Part shown: piece by piece, positions 1 to 11,172 of the stretch
Layout: each line of letters starts with the position of its first letter
Numbering within the stretch: position 1 is the stretch's first letter
Assembly: GCF_001424875.1 (NCBI RefSeq)
Contig: NZ_LMCT01000002.1
Location: 59,529 to 97,676 of the forward strand
DNA from: Kitasatospora sp. Root107
GTDB lineage: Bacteria > Actinomycetota > Actinomycetes > Streptomycetales > Streptomycetaceae
Direction of reading: 5' to 3'
DNA: 38,148 bases
The notes under the pieces: generated by a model
Told to the model about the DNA's origin: nothing
Database searches by the model: none
The model's input: only the letters and a program-made list of their open reading frames with translations
Position numbers and translations under genes: made by a program

Positions 1-47
1 GCAGCCCCGGCCCGCCGGTCCAATTACCCGTTCCATAACCTGTGGGC

Positions 48-941
48 ATGGATATCGACACCCGGTTGCTGCGCTCCTTCGCCGTGGTCTGCGAGGAGGG
101 CCAGCTCACCGCGGCGGCGGCCCGGCTGTCCGTATCCCAGCCGACCCTGACCAAGCAGATCCGGCAGCTGGAGACCCTGCTCGGCGTCCAGCTCTTCGAA
201 CGCACCCGGGCCGGCGTCACCCCCACCCCGGCCGCCGAGACGCTGACCCGGCACGCGGCGGCCGTCCTGGACGGCTGGGACGGCGCGGTCCGGGCCACCC
301 GGCAGACCGCCACCGAGGCCGAGGGCCTGCTCCGGGTCGGTTTCGAGGGCAGCACCATCAACCTGGTCGGTCTGGCCACCATGGCGGAGTTCGGGCGGCG
401 GATGCCCGGCTGGCAGGTCCGGATGCGGCAGAACAACTGGTTCGACGTCAGCTCCGGCCTCGGCACCGGCGAGATCGACCTCGCCCTCTGGCACGCCCCC
501 GCCGACCTCGGCCCCGAGTACGCGGCCGCCCGGCTGGCCGTCGTCGACCGGATCGCCGTCCTGTCCTCCGAACACCCGCTGGCCGCCCGGGAGATCCTCG
601 ACGTCCAGGACGTACTGGCCGAACCCTTCGTCGCCATCCCCGCCGAGGCCGGCTTCTGGCGCGACTACTGGCTCGGCGCCGCCGAACGCGGCGGCCGCCC
701 GGCCCGGATCGGCGCGGTCGCCCACAACGCCGACGAATGGCTCGCCGCCGTCGCCTGCGGCCAGGGCATCGGCTTCGCCCCCGAGGCCATGAGACGCCTC
801 GCCTCCCGCCCCGACGTCGCCTACCGCACCGTCACCGGCCTGAGCCCCAGCCACGTCGGCCTGTACTGGCTCCGCGAACGCCCGATGACCCCGGCCATGG
901 CCGCCTTCATCGAAAGCTGCCGCCAGACCGTGCACCTCTAG
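48..941 (+). CDS. LysR-family transcriptional regulator
   Basis: A 297-residue protein of normal LysR length. Residues 1-60 form the winged helix-turn-helix (MDIDTRLLRSF start, then an A-rich recognition helix region ending SQPTLTKQIRQLE, then LGVQLFERT), which is the classic LysR DNA-binding signature. Residues about 90-295 match the type 2 periplasmic-binding-like effector domain. The ATG at 48 is chosen over the in-frame GTG at 42 because the family usually begins a few residues before the LLRSF helix. Members normally bind as tetramers and regulate a divergent neighbour; any such neighbour would lie left of the window. The gene on the right is convergent, so it is an unlikely direct target. 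The effector is unknown. The gene ends just before a palindromic repeat that may act as its terminator. Confidence 0.9.
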   Translation: MDIDTRLLRSFAVVCEEGQLTAAAARLSVSQPTLTKQIRQLETLLGVQLFERTRAGVTPTPAAETLTRHAAAVLDGWDGAVRATRQTATEAEGLLRVGFEGSTINLVGLATMAEFGRRMPGWQVRMRQNNWFDVSSGLGTGEIDLALWHAPADLGPEYAAARLAVVDRIAVLSSEHPLAAREILDVQDVLAEPFVAIPAEAGFWRDYWLGAAERGGRPARIGAVAHNADEWLAAVACGQGIGFAPEAMRRLASRPDVAYRTVTGLSPSHVGLYWLRERPMTPAMAAFIESCRQTVHL

Positions 942-957
942 CCAAAGGTTCGGAAGA

Positions 958-1099
958 CAGGGGCTCGGGGCCCTGCTGATGTGCGGCTCCGCCGCGTGGG
1001 CGACGCCGACCTCAGAAGTGTTCAACGTACGTACCGGGTCAGGCACTTTCGCATTGTGCCCCACCAGCCACGAACCGTCGCAGTTCCCCGAGCCCCTGG
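958..1099. repeat. Dispersed palindromic repeat, copy A
   Basis: This fills the gap between two convergent genes. It begins CAGGGGCTCGGGG and ends CAGTTCCCCGAGCCCCTGG, so the ends are inverted repeats, although the left end has drifted after the first 13 bases. The inside carries a small hairpin (GCGGCTCCGCCGC, 983-995) and the core GGTCAGGCACTTTCGCA (1037-1053). The first ~95 bases are about 90% identical to copy B at 20708-20802. The position at two convergent 3' ends suits a bidirectional terminator or a non-autonomous palindromic element; the sequence does not decide which. Confidence 0.85.
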
Positions 1100-1109
1100 T
1101 GGTGCATGG

Positions 1110-1616
1110 CTAGAGTCCGCCAAAAGGTTCCGGGTAGCGGCAGCGCCCCTTCGGGCTGCCGTCGTACGCCGGGAGCGCGAGCGCCTGGAAGTACTCCCCC
1201 GGCACGTCGAACGGGCCCGTGACCTCGTGCTCGGCCGCCGGGGTGAAGCCGAAGCGCCCGTAGTAGTTCGGGTCGCCGAGCACCACCACCAGCTTCTCGC
1301 CCGCCTCGGCGGCGGCGTCGAGCGCTGCCCGCACCAGCAGTACGCCGACCCCCTTGCGCTGCCACTCCGGCGCCACCGCGACCGGCGCGAGCGCGAGACC
1401 GGTCACGTCGCCGACCTCCAGACGGGTCAACAGGACGTGTCCGACGATGAGTTCGCGTCCGTCCACGGCGACCAGCGAGAGCCCGGGCAGCCAACTCCCG
1501 TCCCGCCGCAGTGCGTCCACCAGGTCGGCCTCGTCCGGTCCGGGGAAGGCCGCCATGTGCACCCGTCGGGTCGCCGGTGCGTCCGAGGGGTGCTCAACTC
1601 TGGTGCTGACGTTCAT
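1110..1616 (-). CDS. GNAT-family N-acetyltransferase (YhbS-like)
   Basis: A 168-residue single-domain GNAT protein. The acetyl-CoA pyrophosphate loop is visible as QRKGVG (residues 86-91) after the beta-4 strand LAPVAVAP. The later GDPNYYGRFGF segment (114-124) is typical of the YhbS-like subgroup of predicted N-acetyltransferases. The ATG at 1616 is preceded by GGAAGGAAC, a good ribosome binding site, so longer in-frame starts are not needed. The substrate is unknown; relatives acetylate amines or protein N-termini. It is separated from aspS upstream by a hairpin, so it is probably its own transcript, and it ends next to repeat copy A. Confidence 0.85.
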   Translation of the reverse strand: MNVSTRVEHPSDAPATRRVHMAAFPGPDEADLVDALRRDGSWLPGLSLVAVDGRELIVGHVLLTRLEVGDVTGLALAPVAVAPEWQRKGVGVLLVRAALDAAAEAGEKLVVVLGDPNYYGRFGFTPAAEHEVTGPFDVPGEYFQALALPAYDGSPKGRCRYPEPFGGL

Positions 1617-1657
1617 GGTTGTTCCTTCCACGCCTTTGTGGACGAGATGATACGAGA

Positions 1658-1692
1658 GCCCCGGCCGGTGCGAACTGCACACCGACCGGGGC
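1658..1692 (-). terminator. Hairpin after aspS
   Basis: Two 13-base arms (1658-1670 and 1680-1692) pair with one C/A mismatch around a 9-base loop. The hairpin lies 21 bases past the aspS stop and before the GNAT gene, on the strand both use. There is no clear T-run, as is common for actinobacterial terminators. Confidence 0.6.
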
Positions 1693-1713
1693 CCTGATCG
1701 TACAGATCCTGCG

Positions 1714-3504
1714 TCAGGCCTCGTTCACCGTCTCGGACTTGGCCTCGTCGCGCTGCTTCGGCTTGCTGTCGACACCGGCCTCCCGGCGCTGGGCCGGGGT
1801 GATCGGGGTCGGCGCGCCGGTCAGCGGGTCACCACCGGTCGAGGTCTTCGGGAACGCGATGACGTCCCGGATGGTGTCGTACCCGCCGAGCAGGGTGACG
1901 ATACGGTCCAGACCGAAGGCGACCCCACCGTGCGGCGGCGGGCCGTAGTTGAAGGCGTCGAGCAGGAAGCCGAACTGCGACTGCGCCTCCTCCTCCGACA
2001 GGCCGATCGCGTCGAACGCCCGCTTCTGCACGTCGCGCTGGTGGATACGGATCGAACCGCCGCCCAGCTCCGAGCCGTTCAGCACCAGGTCGTACGCGTT
2101 GGAGAGCGCACTGCCCGGGTCGGTGTCGAAGGTGGCCAGCGACTCGGCGGTCGGCGCGGTGAACGGGTGGTGCACCGCGTGCCAGCCCTGGAACTCGCCC
2201 TTGTCGTTCTCGATCGGCTCGAACATCGGGAAGTCGACCACCCAGAGGAAGGCCCACTGCGACTCGTCGATCAGGTCGCAGCGACGGCCGATCTCCAGCC
2301 GGGCCGCGCCGAGCAGCTCCTGCGAGGCGGTCTTCTTGCCCGCCGCGAAGAACACCGCGTCGCCCGGCTTGGCACCGGCCGCAGCGGCCAGACCGGCCAG
2401 GTGCTCCTCGGAGAGGTTCTTGGCCACCGGGCCGCGCAGCTCGCCGGTCTCGGCGTCCACCAGCACGTAGGCCAGGCCGCGGGCGCCGCGCGCCTTGGCC
2501 CAGTCCTGCCAGGCGTCCAGCTGCTTGCGCGGCTGGGACGCGCCACCGGGCATCACCACGGCGCCGACGTACGGGGCCTGGAAGACCCGGAACTCGGTGC
2601 CCTTGAAGTACTCGGTGAGGTCGGTGAGTTCCTGGCCGAAGCGGACGTCCGGCTTGTCGGAGCCGTAGCGGTTCATCGCGTCCGCGTAGGTCATCCGGGG
2701 CAGCGGGTTCGGGATCTCGTACCCGTGCACCTGCTTCCAGATGGCACCCACGACCTTCTCGCCGAGCGCCAGGATGTCCTCCTGGTCGACGAACGAGGCC
2801 TCGATGTCGAGCTGGGTGAACTCCGGCTGCCGGTCGGCCCGGAAGTCCTCGTCCCGGAAGCAGCGGGCGATCTGGTAGTACCGCTCCATGCCGGCCACCA
2901 TCAGCAGCTGCTTGAACAGCTGCGGCGACTGCGGCAGGGCGTACCAGTGACCCGGCTGGAGCCGGACCGGCACCAGGAAGTCGCGGGCGCCCTCGGGGGT
3001 GGAGCGGGTGAGGTACGGCGTCTCGATGTCGAGGTAGTCGTTCTCCTCCATCACCGTACGGATGATGTGGTTCACCTTGGAGCGCAGGCGCAGCGCGCGG
3101 GCCGGGCCCTCGCGGCGCAGGTCCAGGTACCGGTAGCGGAGGCGGACCTCCTCGTTGACCGTGCCGGGCTCGTACTCGGCGACCTGGAACGGCAGCGCGG
3201 CGGACTCGGAGAGCACCTCGAGGGCGCCGACCACGATCTCGACCTTGCCGGTCGGGATCTCGGGGTTCTCGTTGCCCTCCGGGCGGACCCGGACCTCACC
3301 GACGACCTTGACGCAGTACTCGGAGCGCAGGTCCCCGATCGCCTCCAGGTCACGGGCCACGATCTGCACGGTGCCGGAGGCGTCGCGCAGATCGATGAAG
3401 GCCACGCCGCCGTGGTCGCGGCGGCGGGCGACCCAGCCGGCCAGGGTGACGGTCGTTCCGGCGTGCTCCGCGCGGAGCGTGCCCGCGTCGTGCGTGCGGA
3501 TCAC
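1714..3504 (-). CDS. aspS: Aspartyl-tRNA synthetase
   Basis: A 596-residue class II synthetase, the usual bacterial AspRS length. It attaches aspartate to tRNA-Asp in the cytoplasm. Order of parts: N-terminal OB-fold anticodon-binding domain (about 1-110, with [13 protein letters not shown]), catalytic motif 2 region ([19 protein letters not shown]), a GAD-type insertion in the middle, and motif 3 near the C-terminus (GVAFGLDRI). The start is a GTG whose last bases overlap the hisS stop as GTGA (3501-3504), indicating translational coupling. Many actinobacteria lack AsnRS and use a non-discriminating AspRS with GatCAB; which type this is cannot be settled here. It is the last gene of the metallo-hydrolase-hisS-aspS operon. 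Confidence 0.97.
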   Translation of the reverse strand: MIRTHDAGTLRAEHAGTTVTLAGWVARRRDHGGVAFIDLRDASGTVQIVARDLEAIGDLRSEYCVKVVGEVRVRPEGNENPEIPTGKVEIVVGALEVLSESAALPFQVAEYEPGTVNEEVRLRYRYLDLRREGPARALRLRSKVNHIIRTVMEENDYLDIETPYLTRSTPEGARDFLVPVRLQPGHWYALPQSPQLFKQLLMVAGMERYYQIARCFRDEDFRADRQPEFTQLDIEASFVDQEDILALGEKVVGAIWKQVHGYEIPNPLPRMTYADAMNRYGSDKPDVRFGQELTDLTEYFKGTEFRVFQAPYVGAVVMPGGASQPRKQLDAWQDWAKARGARGLAYVLVDAETGELRGPVAKNLSEEHLAGLAAAAGAKPGDAVFFAAGKKTASQELLGAARLEIGRRCDLIDESQWAFLWVVDFPMFEPIENDKGEFQGWHAVHHPFTAPTAESLATFDTDPGSALSNAYDLVLNGSELGGGSIRIHQRDVQKRAFDAIGLSEEEAQSQFGFLLDAFNYGPPPHGGVAFGLDRIVTLLGGYDTIRDVIAFPKTSTGGDPLTGAPTPITPAQRREAGVDSKPKQRDEAKSETVNEA

Positions 3505-4763
3505 AGCTGCTTCTCCTTCAGGGTGGTGACGAGTGCTTCGAGTTCGACGGGGGTCTGCTCGCCGGTGGTCATGTCCTTGAGCTGGACGACACCGGCGGCG
3601 AGATCTCGGTCCCCGGCGACCAGGGCGAAGCGGGCGCCGGAACGGTCGGCCGACTTCATGGCGTTCTTGATGGTCTTCACACCGAAGGCGAGGTCGGTGG
3701 CGATGCCGGCCCGGCGCAGCTCGGTGACCTTGCCGAACAGCACGTTCTTGGCCTCCTCGCCGAGCGCCACGGCGTACACCGAGGTGGTGGCGGGCAGCTC
3801 GAGGACGATGCCCTCGGCCTCCATCGCGAGGAAGGTGCGGTCCACGCCGAGGCCCCAGCCGACGGACGGCAGCGCGGGGCCGCCGAGCATCTCGGAGAGG
3901 CCGTCGTAGCGGCCGCCGCCGCCGATCGCGGACTGGGCGCCGAGACCCCCGTGCACGAACTCGAAGGTGGTCCGGGTGTAGTAGTCCAGGCCGCGGACCA
4001 GCTTCGGGTCGTCGACGAAGGCCACCCCGGCGGCGGTCAGCAGCGCCCGGACCTGCTCGTCGTAGGCCTTGCACGCCTCGCACAGGTAGTCGCGCAGCAT
4101 CGGCGCGTCGACCAGCTGGTCCTGCACCGACTGCCGCTTGTCGTCGAGCACCCGGAGCGGGTTGATCTCGGCCCGGCGGCGGGTGTCCTCGTCCAGGTCG
4201 AGACCGGCCAGGAAGTCCACCAGCGCGGTGCGGTAGACCGGGCGGCACTCCTTGTCGCCCAGGCTGTTGACCAGCAGCTGATAGTTGGTCAGCCCGAGCG
4301 AGCGGAACGCGTCGTCGGCCAGGATGATCAGCTCGGCGTCCAGCGCCGGGTCCTCGGCGCCGATCGCCTCGGCACCGATCTGGGCGAACTGGCGGTAACG
4401 GCCCTTCTGCGCCCGCTCGTAGCGGTAGAAGGAGCCCGAGTACCAGAGCTTGACCGGCAGGTTGCCGAGCTTGTGCAGGTTGGCCTGGAGGGTGGCGCGG
4501 ACCACCGAGGCAGTGCCCTCGGGGCGCAGCCCGAGCTCGTCGCCGCCCTTGGTGGTGAGGCTGTACATCTCCTTGGAGACGATGTCGGTGGACTCACCGA
4601 CGCCCCGGGAGAAGAGCTTGATGTCCTCGAAGACGGGCGTCTCGATGTAGCCGTAGCCGGACCGGCGCAGCGGGGCACTCAGCCGCTCGCGGATCGCCAG
4701 GTAGACGGCGGAGCTCGGCGGCAGCAGGTCGTAGGTGCCCTTGGGGGCGCTGAAGGTGTTCAA
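3501..4763 (-). CDS. hisS: Histidyl-tRNA synthetase
   Basis: A 420-residue class II synthetase that charges tRNA-His. The N-terminus [12 protein letters not shown] is typical; [12 protein letters not shown] (79-90) binds ATP/histidine, motif 2 surrounds [14 protein letters not shown] (113-126), the histidine-specific [15 protein letters not shown] follows, and motif 3 is [12 protein letters not shown]. The only usable start is TTG at 4763: the next in-frame codon that could matter upstream is a TGA stop at 4776-4778, which is also the stop of the preceding gene. The gap to that gene is 12 bases. The stop overlaps the aspS GTG start. The C-terminal anticodon-binding domain is complete. Confidence 0.97.
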   Translation of the reverse strand: MNTFSAPKGTYDLLPPSSAVYLAIRERLSAPLRRSGYGYIETPVFEDIKLFSRGVGESTDIVSKEMYSLTTKGGDELGLRPEGTASVVRATLQANLHKLGNLPVKLWYSGSFYRYERAQKGRYRQFAQIGAEAIGAEDPALDAELIILADDAFRSLGLTNYQLLVNSLGDKECRPVYRTALVDFLAGLDLDEDTRRRAEINPLRVLDDKRQSVQDQLVDAPMLRDYLCEACKAYDEQVRALLTAAGVAFVDDPKLVRGLDYYTRTTFEFVHGGLGAQSAIGGGGRYDGLSEMLGGPALPSVGWGLGVDRTFLAMEAEGIVLELPATTSVYAVALGEEAKNVLFGKVTELRRAGIATDLAFGVKTIKNAMKSADRSGARFALVAGDRDLAAGVVQLKDMTTGEQTPVELEALVTTLKEKQL

Positions 4764-4775
4764 CGTCTCTATCCG

Positions 4776-5483
4776 TCACATTCCTCGTCGCGGGAAGGCC
4801 GGGGCGCCGAGCGCTCCCGCCGCCTGCTGGAGGTAGGGGTTGGTGGCGCGCTCACGGCCGATGGTGGTCTGGCCGCCGTGACCGGAGAGGACCACGGTGG
4901 CGTCGTCGAGGGGCAGGCAGACCCGGGCCAGCGAGCGCATGATCGCCTCGCCGTCTCCCCCTGGGAGGTCCGTACGCCCTACCGAGCCGGCGAACAGCAG
5001 GTCGCCGGAGAACAACACCGGAGGGATGTCGTCGCTCGAAGGCGTCCGGAAGGTCACCGACCCCCTGGTATGGCCGGGCGCATGATCGACCGTCAGGTTC
5101 AGCCCTGCCAGCTCCAGCACGGCACCGTCGGTCAGTTCCCGTACGTCGTCCGGCTCGCCGACCGTGATCGAGCCCATGATCTGCTGCCCGATCGAACGGC
5201 CCAGGCCACGGGCCGGGTCGGACATCATGTAGCGGTCCTCGGGGTGGATCCAGGCCGGGACACCGCTCGCGCCGCAGACCGGCACCACCGAGGCGATGTG
5301 GTCGAGGTGTCCGTGCGTCAGCAGGACGGCGACCGGCTTGAGCCGGTGCTCCCTGATCAGGTCCTCGACACCCTGCGTCGCCTCGTGCCCGGGGTCGACG
5401 ATCACGCACTCCTCGCCGGCTGCCGGTGCGACCAGGTAGCAGTTGGTGCCCCAGGCTCCAGCGGGAAATCCGGCGACGAACAC
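4776..5483 (-). CDS. MBL-fold metallo-hydrolase (glyoxalase II-like)
   Basis: A 235-residue metallo-beta-lactamase-fold hydrolase. The metal site is clear: THGHLDH at 56-62 (His57, His59, Asp61, His62), a later HAPGHTRGS, FSGDLLFAGSVGRTD, and a terminal SGHGGQTTIGRE. This arrangement is that of glyoxalase II-like thioesterases, but the true substrate is unknown. The GTG start at 5483 follows GGGAAGGAA. It is the first gene of the operon with hisS and aspS; the same gene order next to hisS is, from memory, kept in mycobacteria (Rv2581c-hisS), which suggests an old association without explaining it. Confidence 0.9.
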   Translation of the reverse strand: MFVAGFPAGAWGTNCYLVAPAAGEECVIVDPGHEATQGVEDLIREHRLKPVAVLLTHGHLDHIASVVPVCGASGVPAWIHPEDRYMMSDPARGLGRSIGQQIMGSITVGEPDDVRELTDGAVLELAGLNLTVDHAPGHTRGSVTFRTPSSDDIPPVLFSGDLLFAGSVGRTDLPGGDGEAIMRSLARVCLPLDDATVVLSGHGGQTTIGRERATNPYLQQAAGALGAPAFPRRGM

Positions 5484-5716
5484 GTGATTCCTTCCCCTCG
5501 GGTAGCGATGAATGTCAAGTACTCCATGAAGCCTACCGGCGGTACCGCACGGGTTCCTAACCGGTTACCTGCGAGTCCGGACGCCTGAATCGTGACCTCG
5601 GACCTGCACAGCTGATCTCGTACTTACACACGAGGTCCCTACACTTGGCCGCCTGCGGATGCGATGATCCGCATCAGCATCCTCAAGAACTCCCCATCTT
5701 TCAGGAGACACGGCCG

Positions 5717-6514
5717 GTGGTCACCAGCGAACAGCGTCGACGTCAGCTCGCCCGCGAGAAGTACGAGCGGCAGATGGAGCGCCGGGTCGAGGCCCAGAAG
5801 AAGGCCAGGCGGCGCAACGCGATCGTCGGCGGCGCCCTCGCCGTCGTGGTGATCGCCGCGGGTGGCGCCTGGGCCGGCGGGGCCTTCGACTCCGACCCCA
5901 AGGCGAAGGACACCGCGCAGGCCGCACCGACGCCGACCGCCGCCGTCACCCCGGTCAAGGGCTGCGAGACCCCGGCCGCCGGTGCGCCGAACGGCAAGCA
6001 GTGGAAGACCGAGCCGCCGCTGGCGATCGACACCAAGGCCGGCTACACCGCGAAGCTGGCCACCAGTTGCGGCGAGGTGACCATCACGCTGGACGCCGCC
6101 AAGGCGCCGCACACCGTCAACTCCTTCGCCTACCTGGCCAGTGAGCAGTACTTCGACCACGTGAAGTGCCACCGCCTCACCACCGAGGGCATCTACGTGC
6201 TCCAGTGCGGCGACCCGGCCGGCACCGGCGCGGGCGGCCCCGGCTACCAGTTCGCCGACGAGAACCTGACCGGCGCGACCTACCCCGCGGGCACCGTGGC
6301 GATGGCCAACGCAGGCCCGGGCACCAACGGCAGCCAGTTCTTCCTGGTCTACAAGGACACCCAGCTGCCGCCGAGCTACACCCCGTTCGGGAAGATCACC
6401 GGCGGTCTGGACGTACTCACCAACATCGCCGGCGGTGGCGTCAAGGGCGGTGGCGGCGACGGTGCGCCGAACGCCAACGTGGTGCTCAACTCGGTGACCG
6501 CCACCAAGAGTTGA
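5717..6514 (+). CDS. Membrane-anchored cyclophilin-type peptidyl-prolyl isomerase
   Basis: A 265-residue protein predicted to isomerise Xaa-Pro bonds. The N-terminus is highly charged (REKYERQMERRVEAQKKARR) and followed by one membrane segment (about 35-57), then a Thr/Pro/Ala linker and a cyclophilin domain (about 95-265). Cyclophilin marks include the HR of KCHRLTTEG, QCGDP, the NGSQFF motif and FGKITGG. The arrangement suggests an N-in, domain-out anchor. The start is GTG at 5717, eight bases after AGGAGA; an earlier in-frame ATG lacks such a site. It sits divergent from the metallo-hydrolase operon and is followed by a 32-base perfect palindrome. A weak TACACT box at 5640-5645 could be its -10. 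Confidence 0.9.
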   Translation: MVTSEQRRRQLAREKYERQMERRVEAQKKARRRNAIVGGALAVVVIAAGGAWAGGAFDSDPKAKDTAQAAPTPTAAVTPVKGCETPAAGAPNGKQWKTEPPLAIDTKAGYTAKLATSCGEVTITLDAAKAPHTVNSFAYLASEQYFDHVKCHRLTTEGIYVLQCGDPAGTGAGGPGYQFADENLTGATYPAGTVAMANAGPGTNGSQFFLVYKDTQLPPSYTPFGKITGGLDVLTNIAGGGVKGGGGDGAPNANVVLNSVTATKS

Positions 6515-6523
6515 CCGGTCACA

Positions 6524-6555
6524 TGGCCGGGCCCGGGACGTCCCGGGCCCGGCCA
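6524..6555 (+). terminator. Perfect 32-base palindrome after the cyclophilin gene
   Basis: Two 16-base halves centred between 6539 and 6540 are exact reverse complements (TGGCCGGGCCCGGGAC and its complement). It begins ten bases past the cyclophilin stop. A stem this GC-rich is a plausible T-less terminator. Confidence 0.7.
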
Positions 6556-6762
6556 CGCCGGAACCCGACCGGCCCGGATACGGACAACGCCGGTGCTGGT
6601 CGCCTATCTTGCTTGTTGTATAGGGTGCCCTGACCGTCGGCCGTCACCCTCGGCGCACAACTCGACGGCTCGGACGGCGGACTCCATCGGTCCGCCGCAC
6701 ATCAACTGTGGACGACGTACGTGCTCCGTGCGGGCCGTGACGTCATGTGGAGGAGGCGCGCT

Positions 6763-7992
6763 GTGAGCAGCGAACCGTGGGGCCGTGTCGACGAGCAGGG
6801 GACCGTCTACGTCAGGACCGCCGACGGCGAGCGCGTCGTCGGCTCCTGGCAGGCGGGTTCTCCCGAGGAGGCCCTCGCCTACTTCGAGCGCAAGTACCAG
6901 GGTCTGGCGGCCGAGATCGCCCTGCTGGAGCACCGGGTCCGCAAGACCGACCTGGGCACCAAGGACGCCCAGACCGCACTCGACCACCTGCGCGCGCAGG
7001 TGGTCGAGGCGCACGCGGTCGGTGACCTGGCGTCGCTCGCCAAGCGGCTGGACACGCTGACCGGCGAGATCGAAACCCGGCAGAACGAGCGCAAGATCGC
7101 CAAGGCCAAGGCCCAGGACGAGACCCGCGAGGCCAAGGACAAGCTGGTCGCCGAGGCCGAGCAGCTCGCCGAGTCCACCCAGTGGCGGGAGGCCGGGGAC
7201 CGGCTGCGCGCGCTGGTGGACATCTGGAAGGGCCTGCCCCGGCTGGACCGGAAGAGCGACGACGAGCTGTGGCACCGCTTCTCGCACGCCCGCTCGGTCT
7301 TCTCCAAGCACCGCAAGGCGCACTTCGCCTCGCTGGACTCCGAGCGCGAGCAGGCCAAGGCGGTCAAGGAGAAGCTGGTCGCCCAGGCCGAGGCGCTCTC
7401 CAGCTCCACCGAGTGGGGTGACACCGCCGCCGCCTACCGGGATCTGATGACCAGTTGGAAGGCCGCGGGCCGCGCCCAGCGGGACGCGGAGGAGGAGCTG
7501 TGGGCCCGGTTCCGGGGCGCGCAGGACGTCTTCTTCCAGGCCAGGTCGGCCACCTTCAGCGAGCGGGACGCCGAGCAGGGCGAGAACCAGAAGCTCAAGG
7601 AGGCCCTGCTGGTCGAGGCCGAGGCGATCCTGCCGATCACCGACCTGAAGGCCGCCAAGGCCGCGCTGCGCGGTGTCAGCGAGCGCTGGGAGGCGATCGG
7701 CCACGTCCCGCGCGACGCCAAGCCGAAGCTGGACGCCCGGCTGGGCACGGTCGAGCGGGCGATCCGCGAGGCCGAGGAGGCCGAGTGGCAGCGCTCCAAC
7801 CCGGAGGCCAGGGCCCGTGCCACCGGCATGACCAGCCTGCTGCAGTCTGCCGTGGACAAGCTCCAGGCCGACCTGGATAAGGCCCGCGCGGCCGGCAACG
7901 CGTCCAAGGTCGCCAAGCTGGAGAACGAGCTGGCGGGCCGTCAGGCGCTGCTCGACCAGGCGCTCAAGAGCCTGGAGGAGTTCAGCGGCTGA
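6763..7992 (+). CDS. DUF349 coiled-coil protein
   Basis: A 409-residue, highly charged, helix-rich protein with no catalytic motif. Three copies of an approximately 62-residue DUF349 unit are visible at about 126-188, 203-265 and 280-342, each with a pattern like E-x-L-V-x-E/Q-A-E, then W and a D/ELW-xRF segment. A leading coiled coil (about 40-120) and a trailing one (about 355-405) flank them. The GTG at 6763 follows GGAGGAGG. DUF349 proteins lack an agreed function; position between a cyclophilin and the stringent-response gene is typical for streptomycetes. The membrane and signal-peptide predictions by eye are negative, so it should be cytoplasmic. Confidence 0.88.
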   Translation: MSSEPWGRVDEQGTVYVRTADGERVVGSWQAGSPEEALAYFERKYQGLAAEIALLEHRVRKTDLGTKDAQTALDHLRAQVVEAHAVGDLASLAKRLDTLTGEIETRQNERKIAKAKAQDETREAKDKLVAEAEQLAESTQWREAGDRLRALVDIWKGLPRLDRKSDDELWHRFSHARSVFSKHRKAHFASLDSEREQAKAVKEKLVAQAEALSSSTEWGDTAAAYRDLMTSWKAAGRAQRDAEEELWARFRGAQDVFFQARSATFSERDAEQGENQKLKEALLVEAEAILPITDLKAAKAALRGVSERWEAIGHVPRDAKPKLDARLGTVERAIREAEEAEWQRSNPEARARATGMTSLLQSAVDKLQADLDKARAAGNASKVAKLENELAGRQALLDQALKSLEEFSG

Positions 7993-8007
7993 AGCTGAAC
8001 AACAGAG

Positions 8008-8039
8008 AGGGCCCCACCGCCTCCCGGCGGTGGGGCCCT
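8008..8039. terminator. Bidirectional terminator between the DUF349 gene and relA
   Basis: Perfect 14-base arms (8008-8021 and 8026-8039, AGGGCCCCACCGCC) with a TCCC loop, followed by TTCT on the plus strand and preceded by bases giving CTCTC on the minus strand. It lies between two convergent genes, 15 bases after one stop and 8 bases after the other. Confidence 0.9.
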
Positions 8040-8047
8040 TCTCCGTT

Positions 8048-10465
<2,418 letters not shown>

Positions 10466-10548
10466 GGACACTCCTCGTGGCGCGGTGCCTTCCCCTCGCA
10501 CGAGAAGGGGAACGGATGATTCTTCATGGTACCGAGCCCGGGTAAACG

Positions 10549-10585
10549 CCGAGGCACGGGCATCCTCAGGATGCCCGTGCCTCGG
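10549..10585 (-). terminator. Terminator after apt
   Basis: Eighteen-base perfect arms (10549-10566 and 10568-10585, CCGAGGCACGGGCATCCT) with a one-base centre, followed on the minus strand by CGTTTACC. It begins 14 bases beyond the apt stop, so relA downstream is expected to have its own promoter in 10466-10548. Confidence 0.85.
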
Positions 10586-10598
10586 TTCAAACGCAGGT

Positions 10599-11150
10599 TC
10601 AGACGGTGACCAGGGTCTCCAGCGGCGCGTCGCCCAGGTGCGGGGTGAGCCGCTCGCGGCCGTCCAGGAAGCCGAGCTCCATCAGCACGACCACCCCGGC
10701 CAGCTCGCCGCCGGCCCGGCGGACCAGGTCCAGCGAGGCACCGATGGTGCCGCCGGTGGCCAGGACGTCGTCGATCACCAGCACCCGCTCGCCCGGGGTG
10801 AAGGCGTCGCACTGCACCTCGAGGGTGGCCGAGCCGTACTCCAGGTCGTACGACTGCGCGTGCACCTCACCGGGCAGCTTGCCCTTCTTGCGGATCGGCA
10901 CGAAGCCGAGCCCGGCCGCGAAGGCCGCCGGGGCGGCGAGCACGAACCCCCGTGCCTCCAGACCGACCACCTTGGTCGCACCGAGCGCCTTGGCCCGGTC
11001 CGCCAGCGCCCGGGTGAGGGCCGCGAAGGCCTCGGCGTCGGCGAGCAGCGGCGCGATGTCCTTGAACAGCACGCCCGGCTTCGGGTAGTCCGGTACGTCC
11101 CTGATCCGGCTGTTGAGCAGCTCGGCCAGGATGGGGTCGGGAGAGGTCAC
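10599..11150 (-). CDS. apt: Adenine phosphoribosyltransferase
   Basis: A 183-residue type I phosphoribosyltransferase converting adenine and PRPP to AMP and pyrophosphate (purine salvage). The PRPP loop [13 protein letters not shown] is at 123-135, and [20 protein letters not shown] and [10 protein letters not shown] are adenine-type PRTase signatures. The start is GTG at 11150 with AAGGA five bases upstream. Only 22 bases separate it from secF, so it is probably the last gene of yajC-secD-secF-apt. The placement of apt between secF and relA is, from memory, shared with mycobacteria. Confidence 0.95.
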   Translation of the reverse strand: MTSPDPILAELLNSRIRDVPDYPKPGVLFKDIAPLLADAEAFAALTRALADRAKALGATKVVGLEARGFVLAAPAAFAAGLGFVPIRKKGKLPGEVHAQSYDLEYGSATLEVQCDAFTPGERVLVIDDVLATGGTIGASLDLVRRAGGELAGVVVLMELGFLDGRERLTPHLGDAPLETLVTV

Positions 11151-11172
11151 GGGGGTCCTTCGGTGCGGTCGG

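Noticed and set aside
942..1133. Similar strings GCCAAAGGTTCGG and GCCAAAAGGTTCCGG either side of repeat copy A, resembling a target duplication
   Set aside because: They differ by two indels and the right one lies inside the GNAT coding region; too weak for a duplication claim.
5500..5530. TTGACA before the metallo-hydrolase gene
   Set aside because: The -10 would overlap the ribosome binding site at 5484-5497, and no TANNNT is present at the right distance.
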